A stretch of 64,000 nucleotides of DNA from Bdellovibrionia bacterium (GTDB taxonomy: Bacteria; Bdellovibrionota; Bdellovibrionia; Bdellovibrionales; JAGQZY01). This document shows positions 1-9,740 of this stretch, piece after piece; the stretch's first letter is position 1; the number at the start of each line of letters is the position of its first letter. The notes under the pieces are model-generated. The model ran no database searches. It worked only from the letters and a program-made list of their open reading frames with translations, and was not told where the DNA came from. Position numbers and translations under genes: made by a program. The DNA lies in contig JAUICP010000004.1 in the NCBI GenBank assembly GCA_030427805.1, positions 124,001 to 188,000 of the forward strand, read 5' to 3'.

Positions 1-4
1 AACT

Positions 5-859
5 TCATATCGCTTCTCCAATACGTTGACTAGCCATTAGCGTCGAAAAGTGATTTTTTCTCGTCTCGCGGACTCGAAGTCCATAAAAAACTTCGGACGA
101 AAACTCCGGACGCAGGTAGTCTTCGAACTTCTGTAAGATAATCTCACCAGAAGTGTTTCCTAAAAATTCATTTAAAAATTTTCCGTGAAAAACTTTCACA
201 ATCTTTTCCTCAAGGAGCTTATTCAACTGCGGACGGCTAAATGCCATCCCTGTTACTGGGTCTACTGCTCCTTTTACACTCAACTCTACCTGGTACTCGT
301 GACCATGAACCTTAGAACATTTCATATAAAGTTCTTCGTTTTCTTCGTCACTCAAATCTGGGTTGTGATGCCTATGAAGACAAGAAATCAGGACTTTTTG
401 GGTCACAATACAGATTTCGTCCTCTCCGCCATACTCACACCAGAAGCGATCTCCTTCGTAGAGCCTAACACTATGAATATGAGTCTTTTTTGGCAAAAGT
501 AAAGTTTCAAGGGCCTTGTATATCTCAATACAAAGGTTCTCGGGTGTCGGAACCTTCTTGCCTTTAAAGACCGGAATATCCTCATTCAAGTACCTATGGT
601 CGTAAACATCAGTAACTTGCTTGAGACAGGCATCCAGAAACCCCAGGTCGCAAACCATTCCACTTTCTTGGTGAAACTCCCCGGTGACCTGAACCTCTAA
701 AATAAAATTATGACCAAAACCCGCTTCTACGTATAAATCTCCGTATATCTCGCGGTTTTTTTCAGGACTGAATTGGGAAACCTCATAAGTGTGGGCTGCG
801 CTGAAATGGCAACGGCGGCTGAGACTAATGCCTTTTACTGAATCCAAAAAGTTCGCCAT
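5..859 (-). CDS. Tandem-domain 6-pyruvoyl-tetrahydropterin synthase / QueD-like protein
   Basis: 284 aa ORF; two PTPS-like halves: N-half CHFSAAHTYE...GHNF...PTPENLCIEIY...VRLYEG, C-half CLHRHHNPDLSDEENEELYMKCSKVHGHEYQVELSVKG. Confidence 0.8.
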   Translation of the reverse strand: MANFLDSVKGISLSRRCHFSAAHTYEVSQFSPEKNREIYGDLYVEAGFGHNFILEVQVTGEFHQESGMVCDLGFLDACLKQVTDVYDHRYLNEDIPVFKGKKVPTPENLCIEIYKALETLLLPKKTHIHSVRLYEGDRFWCEYGGEDEICIVTQKVLISCLHRHHNPDLSDEENEELYMKCSKVHGHEYQVELSVKGAVDPVTGMAFSRPQLNKLLEEKIVKVFHGKFLNEFLGNTSGEIILQKFEDYLRPEFSSEVFYGLRVRETRKNHFSTLMASQRIGEAI

Positions 860-976
860 AGACTCCCTAACTTCAAAAGGTCGAACTCTAAATACCAGAG
901 CTCTAGGGCCTTGGCGACATATTAGGGGAAAAGAAAAGGGTGTTCAAGACTTTTTAAACACCCTCAGTCTTATTTG

Positions 977-3532
977 CTAGGCATGGTCTCTATTGAGACT
1001 CAAACTGGGTGAGCGGGATAGAATTCTCCGAGTCGCCAAATGGCCAACGAGTACAGAAAGCCCCGGCACGAGTAGTAAAATGAGGACAATAAAGCCCCAG
1101 GGGACATAGAAAATCCCGTTAAATAGAGCCAAGGACAAGCCGTAGGCGATAAGAAGACTGGTCACAACACCGATCAAACTGGATAAGCTCGCAATAATCA
1201 AAAATTCAATTCTCTGAATCTGATAAATACGGGCAAAGTCGCAACCCAAAACTTTTAAAAGGTTGAGGTCGGCTCCGCGCAAACTAATCTGATTTCTTGC
1301 AATACTATAAAGAACCGTAAGCCCAGCTAACAAGCAAAGGACGGCCATAAACTTTAAGGCCCAAGAAATGGTTTGAGCGATTTCAATAATTCTTTTAATA
1401 ACATTCGACACGTCGATAATAGAAATATTGGGAAATCGATCGACTATGGTCGCCTGTACTTCATTTATTTTTTCTTTGTCGAGATCTCCAATCGAGGCAA
1501 CAAAGGACTTTGGCGCTTCATCGAGAACACCCGGTTGAAATTGTATAAAGAAATTGGGTTGAAAAGAGGCCCAGTTAACCGATCGGAAATTTTTTATAAC
1601 CCCTTCTATCTCCACGCCCTGAATATCGAAACTGAGACGATCACCGATGGACCAGCCCAACCTGCGAGCAAAATCAATTTCTACAGAAATCCCCGGAAGA
1701 GCTCCCCCACTGGCATCATAGGCTGACTGGAAGGCTTCCCCCTTTACAAGTTTTTCAGATTCCGTAAAGTTAAGTCGATAGCTTAAATTATATCCCCGGT
1801 TACGAGAACGCCTTGCCCTTTCTTCTTCACGGGTCGTCACCTGACTCTCTTTCATGGACTTCTCAAAGGCTTCGCCATTGACTTTCATGATTCGGGCACG
1901 AACCAAAGGAGACGTTTGCTCCAACTGGGCTGACCTTTCTTTGAGAACTTGATTGAGGGGCCCCACTTGCTCTTCTTGAATATCAAAAAGAAATAGGTTT
2001 GGAAGCTTGAGTCCCATGGGGCGGTCCACTTCTTTAGAAAGGCCCGTCTCGATAATCTGCACAAAGCTCAACAGTAAAACACCCAGTGCTATGGCCACAA
2101 AACAGGTAAGACTGCTGACTGGACTTCGAACCATCCACTTAAGGGCAAAAGAAGGAGCAAACCTTTTTACGGGAGCCTTAGAAAGCAAATAGAGTAAGAA
2201 ATAACCAAAACCAAAACTCATTAACCCCGAAAGGCTAAAAAGAGCAAAAAACAGGGAACCAATTTTAATACTCTGTGACTGCCAAATAGAAAGTAAATAA
2301 TAAAGAAGAATGAATGGCGTGAACCACATTAAACTGGAAATACGAAACTGAAATTGCGGCTGGTAGGACTCTTGAAAAAGGGAGTTGGCATTTAAATCCT
2401 TGAGTCGGTCCATAAGTGGCAAACAAATAAACATAGAGCCAAGGACACCGAGGGCTAGAGCTGTCAGTATAATTTGCCAATCAAGTTTGAGATCGAGACT
2501 AAATGGTAACAAATCAAAACTAATTTGCTTCAGCAGAGGAAGAAGACCCGCTGACAGAATTAATGCTGGAAGTGCCGCAAAAAAACCGAGAAGAGCGAGC
2601 TGTAAGACATAAAGTCGTCTTGCTTGCTTGGATTCTAAACCGAGACTGACATAAATCGCGATATCTTTGATTTTTTCACTGAGATAATTTCTAAAAATAT
2701 AGGCTGCGCCAACGGCGGCGAGAAAGAGAGCGACCAGGGAAGCCAACCCGAGATAGTCGTTAAGATATTGAATAATTCTCGATGTGCGATTGGCAGAATC
2801 CCTATGGGTATAAACGCGAACTCCGGGCGCAGTTATTAATTCTGAAAGACGATCTTTGAGTTCTAAGGAGTCTGCTTCTATGGGGGCCCGAAGGAGATAA
2901 GAGTACCAGGCGGTACTCCCCTTTGAAATAAGGCCGGTCTCGTCAAAAAATTTCTCGCTTATATAAACCCGAGGGGCTAACACGCCTCCCGTTAAAGTGT
3001 TTCCTGAGTCTTTTTCAATGACATCAGTGATCTTATAACTGCTCTTTCCAATCTTGAGTTCATCACCAATTTCCGCGTTCAATTGCACAAGAATTTCCGG
3101 GTAAACCCAAATTTGCTTTTGCTCGTGAAATGCCGAAAGCTCCCCTGGTTTTTTAACACCGCCCTCGCGCAGTTCGAGTTCTCCATAAAAAGGGTAGAAA
3201 TTATCGACGACCCGCAGATTTACCAAACGCGACTTTGTCGCACTCGATGTCATGGAGTAAAGCTCTACCATAGAAGAGACTTCAAGCTTTTCTTTCTTAA
3301 CCACTTCATCGAGGATTTTCTTTTCATAATCCTCTAGGTCCCGTCGAGCGGAAATTCCCAAGTCTGCCCCTAAATAGGTTTTGGAGCGGGCTTCGATCGA
3401 TTGGGCGACTGAGGCTTTAAAGGCCTGCAAACTGATAAAGCCCATCATTCCAACCGATAAATTGAGAATAAAGAAAATGGTAAACTTACGATTGTTGCGC
3501 AACTCACGAAGAGCCCAGGATAAAAGTTTCAT
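977..3532 (-). CDS. ABC transporter permease, FtsX/MacB-like (YbbP-type)
   Basis: Multi-TM protein with two FtsX-like blocks; downstream of ABC ATPase with 4-bp overlap. Internal start MKLLSWALRELRNNRKF preferred over the 3595 start. Confidence 0.85.
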   Translation of the reverse strand: MKLLSWALRELRNNRKFTIFFILNLSVGMMGFISLQAFKASVAQSIEARSKTYLGADLGISARRDLEDYEKKILDEVVKKEKLEVSSMVELYSMTSSATKSRLVNLRVVDNFYPFYGELELREGGVKKPGELSAFHEQKQIWVYPEILVQLNAEIGDELKIGKSSYKITDVIEKDSGNTLTGGVLAPRVYISEKFFDETGLISKGSTAWYSYLLRAPIEADSLELKDRLSELITAPGVRVYTHRDSANRTSRIIQYLNDYLGLASLVALFLAAVGAAYIFRNYLSEKIKDIAIYVSLGLESKQARRLYVLQLALLGFFAALPALILSAGLLPLLKQISFDLLPFSLDLKLDWQIILTALALGVLGSMFICLPLMDRLKDLNANSLFQESYQPQFQFRISSLMWFTPFILLYYLLSIWQSQSIKIGSLFFALFSLSGLMSFGFGYFLLYLLSKAPVKRFAPSFALKWMVRSPVSSLTCFVAIALGVLLLSFVQIIETGLSKEVDRPMGLKLPNLFLFDIQEEQVGPLNQVLKERSAQLEQTSPLVRARIMKVNGEAFEKSMKESQVTTREEERARRSRNRGYNLSYRLNFTESEKLVKGEAFQSAYDASGGALPGISVEIDFARRLGWSIGDRLSFDIQGVEIEGVIKNFRSVNWASFQPNFFIQFQPGVLDEAPKSFVASIGDLDKEKINEVQATIVDRFPNISIIDVSNVIKRIIEIAQTISWALKFMAVLCLLAGLTVLYSIARNQISLRGADLNLLKVLGCDFARIYQIQRIEFLIIASLSSLIGVVTSLLIAYGLSLALFNGIFYVPWGFIVLILLLVPGLSVLVGHLATRRILSRSPSLSLNRDHA

Positions 3533-4212
3533 AGACTCATTTGACCTTCGTGTTTCTGTAGGATCCCATCTCTGAGTTTTAGTTGCCGCCCACATCGAAG
3601 AGCCAACTGCTCGCTATGGGTGACTACGACCAGACTGAGTTGATTCTGCTTTGCCAGTTCAAAAAGTTGATTAATGACTTGCTCGCCGGTTTCGCGATCA
3701 AGATTTCCCGATGGTTCATCCGCTAAAAGAAGTTCTGGCTCTGTCATCATAGCTCGGGCAATGGCGACCCTCTGACACTCTCCCCCTGATAGCTGGTGGG
3801 TGAGGTGGTCCATGCGATGGCCTAGGCCAAGGCGTTCCAGTAAATTTTCTGCCTTCTTCTGTCCGCCTTCGATATCTAATATTTCAAAGGGCAGTTTCAC
3901 ATTCTCGATCGCTGTTAAATGCTTCATCAAATGAAACTGCTGAAAAACCAATCCAATGTTTTTACCGCGAAACCGAGTTAACTCTTCTTCTGATAGTTTC
4001 CCTAAATCTTGGCCGCTCACTTGAACGCTGCCACTGGTAGGGCGATCTAAACCGGCAAGTAAGGATAACAAGGTCGACTTTCCACTTCCAGATTGACCGA
4101 GAATGGCTACGCTCTCGCCCTTTTCAACTTCTAAATTTAAGCCTTTCAAAACGGAGATCTTTCTCTCGCCTTGTATAAAACTTTTCTTCAAGTCTTGAAC
4201 CTTTAAAATCAT
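3529..4212 (-). CDS. ABC transporter ATP-binding protein (LolD/YbbA-like)
   Basis: Walker A GQSGSGKST, signature LSGGECQR, Walker B LLLADEP. Confidence 0.93.
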   Translation of the reverse strand: MILKVQDLKKSFIQGERKISVLKGLNLEVEKGESVAILGQSGSGKSTLLSLLAGLDRPTSGSVQVSGQDLGKLSEEELTRFRGKNIGLVFQQFHLMKHLTAIENVKLPFEILDIEGGQKKAENLLERLGLGHRMDHLTHQLSGGECQRVAIARAMMTEPELLLADEPSGNLDRETGEQVINQLFELAKQNQLSLVVVTHSEQLALRCGRQLKLRDGILQKHEGQMSL

Positions 4213-4847
4213 AAGTTTTCCTTTAGAAATTTGTAGAGAGTGTCGGCTATAACCTGGTGCCCTTCTTCGTTGGGGTGGATCCCATCTGGAAGATTGAGGT
4301 CCGCTTCTCCGCCAACGCCTTTGAGTAAAAATGGAATCAATTTCACTTTGTACTTTTTTGCAAGACGGGGAAATATTTTTTTAAAATTTTCGGTATACTC
4401 TTTACCGTAATTGGGAGGGATTTGCATACCCGCCAAAATCACGCGAACTCCTTTTTTCTGGGCAAATTGAATGGCCTGATCGAGATTCTTCTCAGTCGTT
4501 TTTAAGTCTGTCCCGCGAAGACCATCATTTCCTCCGAGGGCCAAAATCACCAATTGCGGTTTTGATTTTAAAACCCACTTGAGTCGGCTCAAAGCACTCG
4601 CCGTGGTTGATCCACCGATTCCGGAATTAACTATTTCAAGATTTGGATAGGAGTCTTCACGCATCTTCTTTTCAAGAAGGGCGGGAAAAGCATCAGACTT
4701 AGCCACTCCGTAACCCTCCGTAAGAGAGTCACCGAGAATGACGATCTTATCGATTTTTTGCGGAGCTGACTCTTGAGCGTCGATCGGCCCCGCTAAAATC
4801 ATTAAAAATATGACTAGGAAATGCTTTATCATTTGCACGCTAAGCAC
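4209..4847 (-). CDS. tesA: Arylesterase / lysophospholipase, SGNH hydrolase (TesA-like)
   Basis: ILGDSLTEGYGV, GGNDGLRG, PDGIHPNEEGH; N-terminal signal peptide; adjacent to ybbA/ybbP-like genes. Confidence 0.88.
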   Translation of the reverse strand: MLSVQMIKHFLVIFLMILAGPIDAQESAPQKIDKIVILGDSLTEGYGVAKSDAFPALLEKKMREDSYPNLEIVNSGIGGSTTASALSRLKWVLKSKPQLVILALGGNDGLRGTDLKTTEKNLDQAIQFAQKKGVRVILAGMQIPPNYGKEYTENFKKIFPRLAKKYKVKLIPFLLKGVGGEADLNLPDGIHPNEEGHQVIADTLYKFLKENL

Positions 4848-4967
4848 AGAAAACTCCCAATTAAGTAAAATGGACCTCGACTTAAGATCTTTCTCTCCCC
4901 TATCTCGGACAGGGAAATTTAAATTATCTTACCCTTTAATTAGCTCTACTGGTATTCTCTATACAGC

Positions 4968-5498
4968 ATGTCTATGAGATTAATAGCGATTCTCGCTTTT
5001 TTACTAAGCTTTAACACAGCATGGGCTCAGAGCACGCCAGAGGACCCTAGAGGTTATGCCGTGGGAGCTGTCACGGGCTCATTTCTCCCCTTGGGAATTC
5101 TGGGAGTTAAGGACTTACTTCCACTTTGGGGCGTGCGCCTAGGCCACGGTTTTCGGCGAACACAATTCGAGTACGTTGCAACAGCAGCCCAAGCCAAGGG
5201 CGTTAGCTATTACCACGGCTATTTCAGCTTGCGAAATCCCGTCACTCTCCCCCAAGCCCTATTTATTGGCCACTGGTTCATCGGACTCGACTACCACACC
5301 TGGAAACGGAAACCGACGGCAATCTTCAAGATTCAATTTCCTTTTCGATATGCGACCGGCTGGCACATCGGATTTGGTGGTCGCATGCCAGTTACAGACA
5401 AGTTTAGCCTCAGGGGTGACTTTCGACTCGGATTTAGTCCAGGCCAACAACTCAATGTCTTATTGGGCTTTGAATACCTATGGCCTAGCCTGGACTGA
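4968..5498 (+). CDS. Putative secreted/outer-membrane beta-barrel protein
   Basis: Signal peptide LIAILAFLLSFNTAWAQ; alternating aromatic/glycine-rich beta pattern. Confidence 0.6.
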   Translation: MSMRLIAILAFLLSFNTAWAQSTPEDPRGYAVGAVTGSFLPLGILGVKDLLPLWGVRLGHGFRRTQFEYVATAAQAKGVSYYHGYFSLRNPVTLPQALFIGHWFIGLDYHTWKRKPTAIFKIQFPFRYATGWHIGFGGRMPVTDKFSLRGDFRLGFSPGQQLNVLLGFEYLWPSLD

Positions 5499-5676
5499 GA
5501 GAAAATCCCATTAGAACGATTCCCAGAGAAAACTCACAGAAAAAATCCCCAAAAAAATGCCCTGAGAAAAAATCCATCGAAAAAGACTTAGGACGAAACT
5601 TAGGACAAAAGGCCTAGAGCGAAGTGACAGATGACCGAGCACGGGGGAGAATTAAAGAAAACAACCTCGGGCAGCA

Positions 5677-7092
5677 ATGATGAAACAACTTGTAAAAATA
5701 TCGATCCTCTCAGCTCTCTTCTTTTTTGCTTCTACGTCTCAAGCCAATGTTGTCGGAGCTGACACACAAAACTTCAACCCCATAACAAGCGGTGTTGATT
5801 TTGTGACAGTCCACTCTTCTGAAACCTTGCAGCCAGGGGTCATCAATGCCGGCTTGTTTTTTAATTACGCCATTAACTCTTTAGCCAACATTGAGGATGT
5901 GAGCACCCAATCGAGAGATGAAATTATTGATAGCTTAGTCTCTATGGATTTCAACTTAGGGGTCGGGCTTCTAAAAAATTGGGAAGTGGGCGTCAGTTTC
6001 CCTCAAGTATTAAGTCAGGATGTGGACAACCCTGCTTTTCGAGCACAATTTGCCGAAACCGGCTCCACCGAAGTTCGGGCCAATACGAAGTTTCGTTTTT
6101 GGGGAGATCGCGATGGCGGAGGTGCGGTTATTCTCTCGATGAATTACCCGCTCATTGATAACAACCCATTTACGGGAGAAGAACCGGGACCGACATTTAA
6201 TTTCCAATTTGCTCTCGACGGCACCATTGAAAGAGTGGCCATCGGTGCCAACGTCGGTTACCGCCTGCGCAACTCCGGGGAACGAGTGACGGGCTTTAAC
6301 AACATTGAACCCTTCCAAGATCAACTCATCGGATCATTAGCTGCCAGCTATTACATCACAGAAATTGACACAAAAATCATTGCCGAACTTTTTGGTGCGA
6401 TACCCACCCAAGAAACCGAGTTTGAGTCCGATCGCGATCTTTCTTCCCTCGAACTTCTCGTCGGCTTAAAGTACGACGTGCTCTCCAATCTCGCCCTTCA
6501 CGTAGGTGCGGGCACAGAAATCTATCAGGGAGCGGCTTCACCGGACTGGCGTGTTTACGGCGGCATCAACTACAACATCGGCCCTCTTTTTGGAATCGAA
6601 GAAGACACTGAACTTGTTGAGAGTATTGAAATCACACAAATGAATGCTGGAATCCCACCCGAAGAAAGCACGGAATACAAAGTGATTGATGCTGAAGGAA
6701 GTATTTTCGATCAGGAGCCAACGGCCCTTGTCGAAAACTTTGTGGCAAGAGACATTCTTTTTGAATTTGATAAGGATGTCGTTAAGCGCGAGTTTTTTCC
6801 GGCTCTGGCGAAACTTGCCAACTATCTTCTTAAGGGCGATGGCTTCAAAAAACTGATTATCACAGGACATACCGATTCGATCGGAAGCGATGCCTACAAT
6901 CAGGGGCTCAGTGAACGACGAGCCAAATCAGTTAAAAGACTCTTGTACTCGGTTTTAAAGACGAAGCGTCCGGATATTAAGCGCAAACAGATTCAGGCCG
7001 TCGGCAAAGGCGAACGCTTTCCGATTGCCGATAACGGCAACTACCAAGGTCGGCAACTCAATCGCCGCGTTGAATTTAGAATCTATCGCTAA
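5677..7092 (+). CDS. OmpA-family outer membrane protein
   Basis: Signal peptide, beta-barrel-like N-terminus, C-terminal OmpA motif ILFEFDKDVVK...ITGHTDSIGSDAYNQGLSERRAKSV. Confidence 0.9.
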   Translation: MMKQLVKISILSALFFFASTSQANVVGADTQNFNPITSGVDFVTVHSSETLQPGVINAGLFFNYAINSLANIEDVSTQSRDEIIDSLVSMDFNLGVGLLKNWEVGVSFPQVLSQDVDNPAFRAQFAETGSTEVRANTKFRFWGDRDGGGAVILSMNYPLIDNNPFTGEEPGPTFNFQFALDGTIERVAIGANVGYRLRNSGERVTGFNNIEPFQDQLIGSLAASYYITEIDTKIIAELFGAIPTQETEFESDRDLSSLELLVGLKYDVLSNLALHVGAGTEIYQGAASPDWRVYGGINYNIGPLFGIEEDTELVESIEITQMNAGIPPEESTEYKVIDAEGSIFDQEPTALVENFVARDILFEFDKDVVKREFFPALAKLANYLLKGDGFKKLIITGHTDSIGSDAYNQGLSERRAKSVKRLLYSVLKTKRPDIKRKQIQAVGKGERFPIADNGNYQGRQLNRRVEFRIYR

Positions 7093-7114
7093 AATTATTC
7101 TGTGAAAAAGGCAT

Positions 7115-7146
7115 AAAAAAAGCTGGCTCGAAGCCAGCTTTTTTTT
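7115..7146. terminator. Bidirectional intrinsic terminator
   Basis: AAAAAAAGCTGGCTCGAAGCCAGCTTTTTTT between convergent genes. Confidence 0.9.
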
Positions 7147-9199
7147 ATTCAGGTCCGCCGATGACGAATCGTCCGCCGGGCATCTGATAATCGAGACCAT
7201 TTTCGTGGCAAACATTTTCGCCAATAAGAGGTCGGTAAACATATTGGGCCGTCGGCGGGCACGGAGAAGTTTCTTCTACGGGTCCTGGTTGAGGAGCTGG
7301 CACATGACCACCTTCTCTTCCACGAGCAGCATCGATTTCTTCTTGAATACACTCTTCAGGAGTATTGACTCGTCTCTCGGTTGATGGACAGACGTAGTAA
7401 ACAGAGTCTTCTCCTCGAACTCTCCATGTCGAACAGCTATTGATGACCACACCCACTTCGTCAGGGAGTCCAATTTGAACACCGGGAGTGAGCCTTAAGT
7501 AAGTTCCGTCAAATTGATTGCGGGTAAACATAATTTGACGCATGTTCGGACAGTTTTCATCAGCTGTATCAATAGACTGGCAATGTTCGCCGCCATGACC
7601 TTGAACATAAGGTGTATAACTATAGGCAGAGCGGGGCTCAAAAGTCGCTCCTTCTACCACGCGGTCCGGAGTTAACTGAAAATTCGTAACAAAATTGACG
7701 CTGTGGTGAACTTGCCTTCCCATGCGAACAAGGTCTTCGGTAAAGGCACCAGCAGCCCAAGCTTCATTAATATCAATGACCATACCTAGGTTGGTTTCAA
7801 AACCCTCTTGAACAAATTCGATATAACCTGTTCCACGCTCATTTTCACGATCGGCATCATTTTCAGCGTGAAGTCCGGCGCTATTCATATCTTTATAGAC
7901 AATAGCAGTGGCTAAAACAACTTTACCTTCAGCTCTTCGCATATCATCGATAACATCAATCACATTCTGGTAAGTCATACCACCACAGGTAAATTCATGG
8001 GCAAAGTCTTCGTAACTATAATTTTCATTATAACTGCGCCCACGCTGGGATAGTTCCTGGCCGGCGGTTCCGTTGTTATACCAATAGTCGTTAAGAGCAA
8101 ATAACTCGACACCCTGGCGTTGGTTTCCAGGAGTACAGATATCCGCTTCATCAGAGACAAACATTATATGAAGGGCGGCCCCTTCTCTAAAAAACTCACC
8201 ACTCTGCCTGTAACGATCCCGTTGACTAAGGAGTCCCATTAGAGAGGCTAGGCCCGCTTCACCACCATCGGCAAGCTGGTCACTCGGCACACCAGTTCGT
8301 TGTCCGTCGGGACCAACAGGCCCTAAGAGACGATCACTCAATTGTCGAATGATTTCTTGACGATTCATACCTGGCTCGAAAGCAATGGTGTTTCCAGAAG
8401 ATCCAGAAGGAATATAAAATTGACCATAGAGATTGGGTTCAACACTCAAGTCTCTCCCATCGGCCATGACCCTACCTGTATCGTCATAGAAACCATGACC
8501 GAGTAGGACACCGATTCTCACATTCATGTTTTCATCGATATTTTCTAGGTAGTTTTCGAAGCCCTCAGCAATGGCAGTCATTTCGGCAGTAATCGACGAT
8601 GAGCTATCTAATACAATGAGAACATCTAAATCGAGCGTGACTGCTTCGGATGGATGTTCAAACACATCTTTTTGACATTCGAGATTAGGAATATAATTAG
8701 TCTCTGTGACTCTACGAACTGGAACTGTCGGCGGACAGTAAGGACCTTCTACAGGAGCTGGCTGACAGGTATTATTACATTCGCAATCATCAAAGGCGCA
8801 GTCACTGTTCTCGCCCTCAAAGCCAACGGTGTTGCGGCCATCAGGTTGAGTTACTACAAGTGGACCTGCATCTGGAATCGTCGGATCCCTATCGTCTCTA
8901 ATAGTGATATCACCAGGCACGTAATCATCATCTGGAGTGTCATCGATATCATCATCTCGATCGGGAATGGGGGTTGGTTGCCTACGAGGGTTGATCACTT
9001 GATCATTGTCGGGCTGGGGGTCAGCTTGTTGCACAACGATTGTTGGATCAGCCGGCCCTTTTGGCTCAAGACGAGCTCTTTGACAGGCAGATAAAAGCAG
9101 AGCCGAAAGACTCAATCCCAGGATTCCGACACTGAAAAAACCAGTACCAGGTCCCATCATATTTGTGAATATTTTGACGGCCTTCATAAGCTCTCGCAT
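7145..9199 (-). CDS. VWA-domain lipoprotein
   Basis: Lipobox LLSAC; MIDAS-like LIVLDSSSS; Asp/Pro-rich linker; GGAGG RBS upstream of the MRELMKAV start. Confidence 0.75.
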   Translation of the reverse strand: MRELMKAVKIFTNMMGPGTGFFSVGILGLSLSALLLSACQRARLEPKGPADPTIVVQQADPQPDNDQVINPRRQPTPIPDRDDDIDDTPDDDYVPGDITIRDDRDPTIPDAGPLVVTQPDGRNTVGFEGENSDCAFDDCECNNTCQPAPVEGPYCPPTVPVRRVTETNYIPNLECQKDVFEHPSEAVTLDLDVLIVLDSSSSITAEMTAIAEGFENYLENIDENMNVRIGVLLGHGFYDDTGRVMADGRDLSVEPNLYGQFYIPSGSSGNTIAFEPGMNRQEIIRQLSDRLLGPVGPDGQRTGVPSDQLADGGEAGLASLMGLLSQRDRYRQSGEFFREGAALHIMFVSDEADICTPGNQRQGVELFALNDYWYNNGTAGQELSQRGRSYNENYSYEDFAHEFTCGGMTYQNVIDVIDDMRRAEGKVVLATAIVYKDMNSAGLHAENDADRENERGTGYIEFVQEGFETNLGMVIDINEAWAAGAFTEDLVRMGRQVHHSVNFVTNFQLTPDRVVEGATFEPRSAYSYTPYVQGHGGEHCQSIDTADENCPNMRQIMFTRNQFDGTYLRLTPGVQIGLPDEVGVVINSCSTWRVRGEDSVYYVCPSTERRVNTPEECIQEEIDAARGREGGHVPAPQPGPVEETSPCPPTAQYVYRPLIGENVCHENGLDYQMPGGRFVIGGPE

Positions 9200-9299
9200 T
9201 TTTAAATCCTCCACCCCTTGCCAAATGCAAGATTGTGCCCACAACGATCACTTATATAGCTTAGTATTTTCAATTACTTAGGATTCTAATGAATTTGAG

Positions 9300-9387
9300 G
9301 GCTCCAAAAAAGTGTTTCATTATTAAACGTTTTTGACGAATTTTGGGGCCCCTGAGAATCACCAGGTTCGACAAAATCTGGTGGTTC
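9300..9387. other. Two tandem stem-loops in divergent intergenic region
   Basis: GGCTCCAAAA(9300-9309)/TTTTGGGGCC(9341-9350) and GAATCACCAG(9356-9365)/CTGGTGGTTC(9378-9387), one mismatch each. Confidence 0.45.
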
Positions 9388-9487
9388 TGTTCAACAAGAA
9401 GTCCCCAGAGTCGTCAACGAGTTTTAATGCATTGCGTTTGTTGCTGTGCGATAACAGCCTTGTTTCCTGCTAAAGGGAAAAAGAGAA

Positions 9488-9652
9488 ATGGCGAAGTTGG
9501 TTAGAACTCTCTATAAGCCCGCCCCCGAAGACAGTGTCTTCACTCAAAAATCCCACCTAAATACCCTTCAAATACCCATCCCCGAGCTTCTAACCCTGAC
9601 CTCGTCAGGGCCTTATCTCTTTGAAATCGTAAGGTTTTTTAAAGAATATTGA
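9488..9652 (+). CDS. Candidate 54-aa small protein
   Basis: ATG...TGA ORF, MAKLVRTLYKPAPEDSVFTQKSHLNTLQIPIPELLTLTSSGPYLFEIVRFFKEY; weak A/G-rich RBS; below the 60-aa cutoff of the supplied track. Confidence 0.25.
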   Translation: MAKLVRTLYKPAPEDSVFTQKSHLNTLQIPIPELLTLTSSGPYLFEIVRFFKEY

Positions 9653-9740
9653 AAAAGCACCAGATTCGATCCAGCCTGTAACATCTTCAAGCACCTTTGA
9701 CATGCTGCATTATTTGAAGAAAATCCCTCTTGAGGTGCCC

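Noticed and set aside
8654-9094. 146-aa plus-strand ORF opposite the VWA lipoprotein
   Set aside because: Antisense to a well-supported CDS with signal peptide, lipobox and RBS; no recognisable domain.
9660-9690. tRNA-like GATTCGATCC segment
   Set aside because: No acceptor, D or anticodon stem could be drawn around it.
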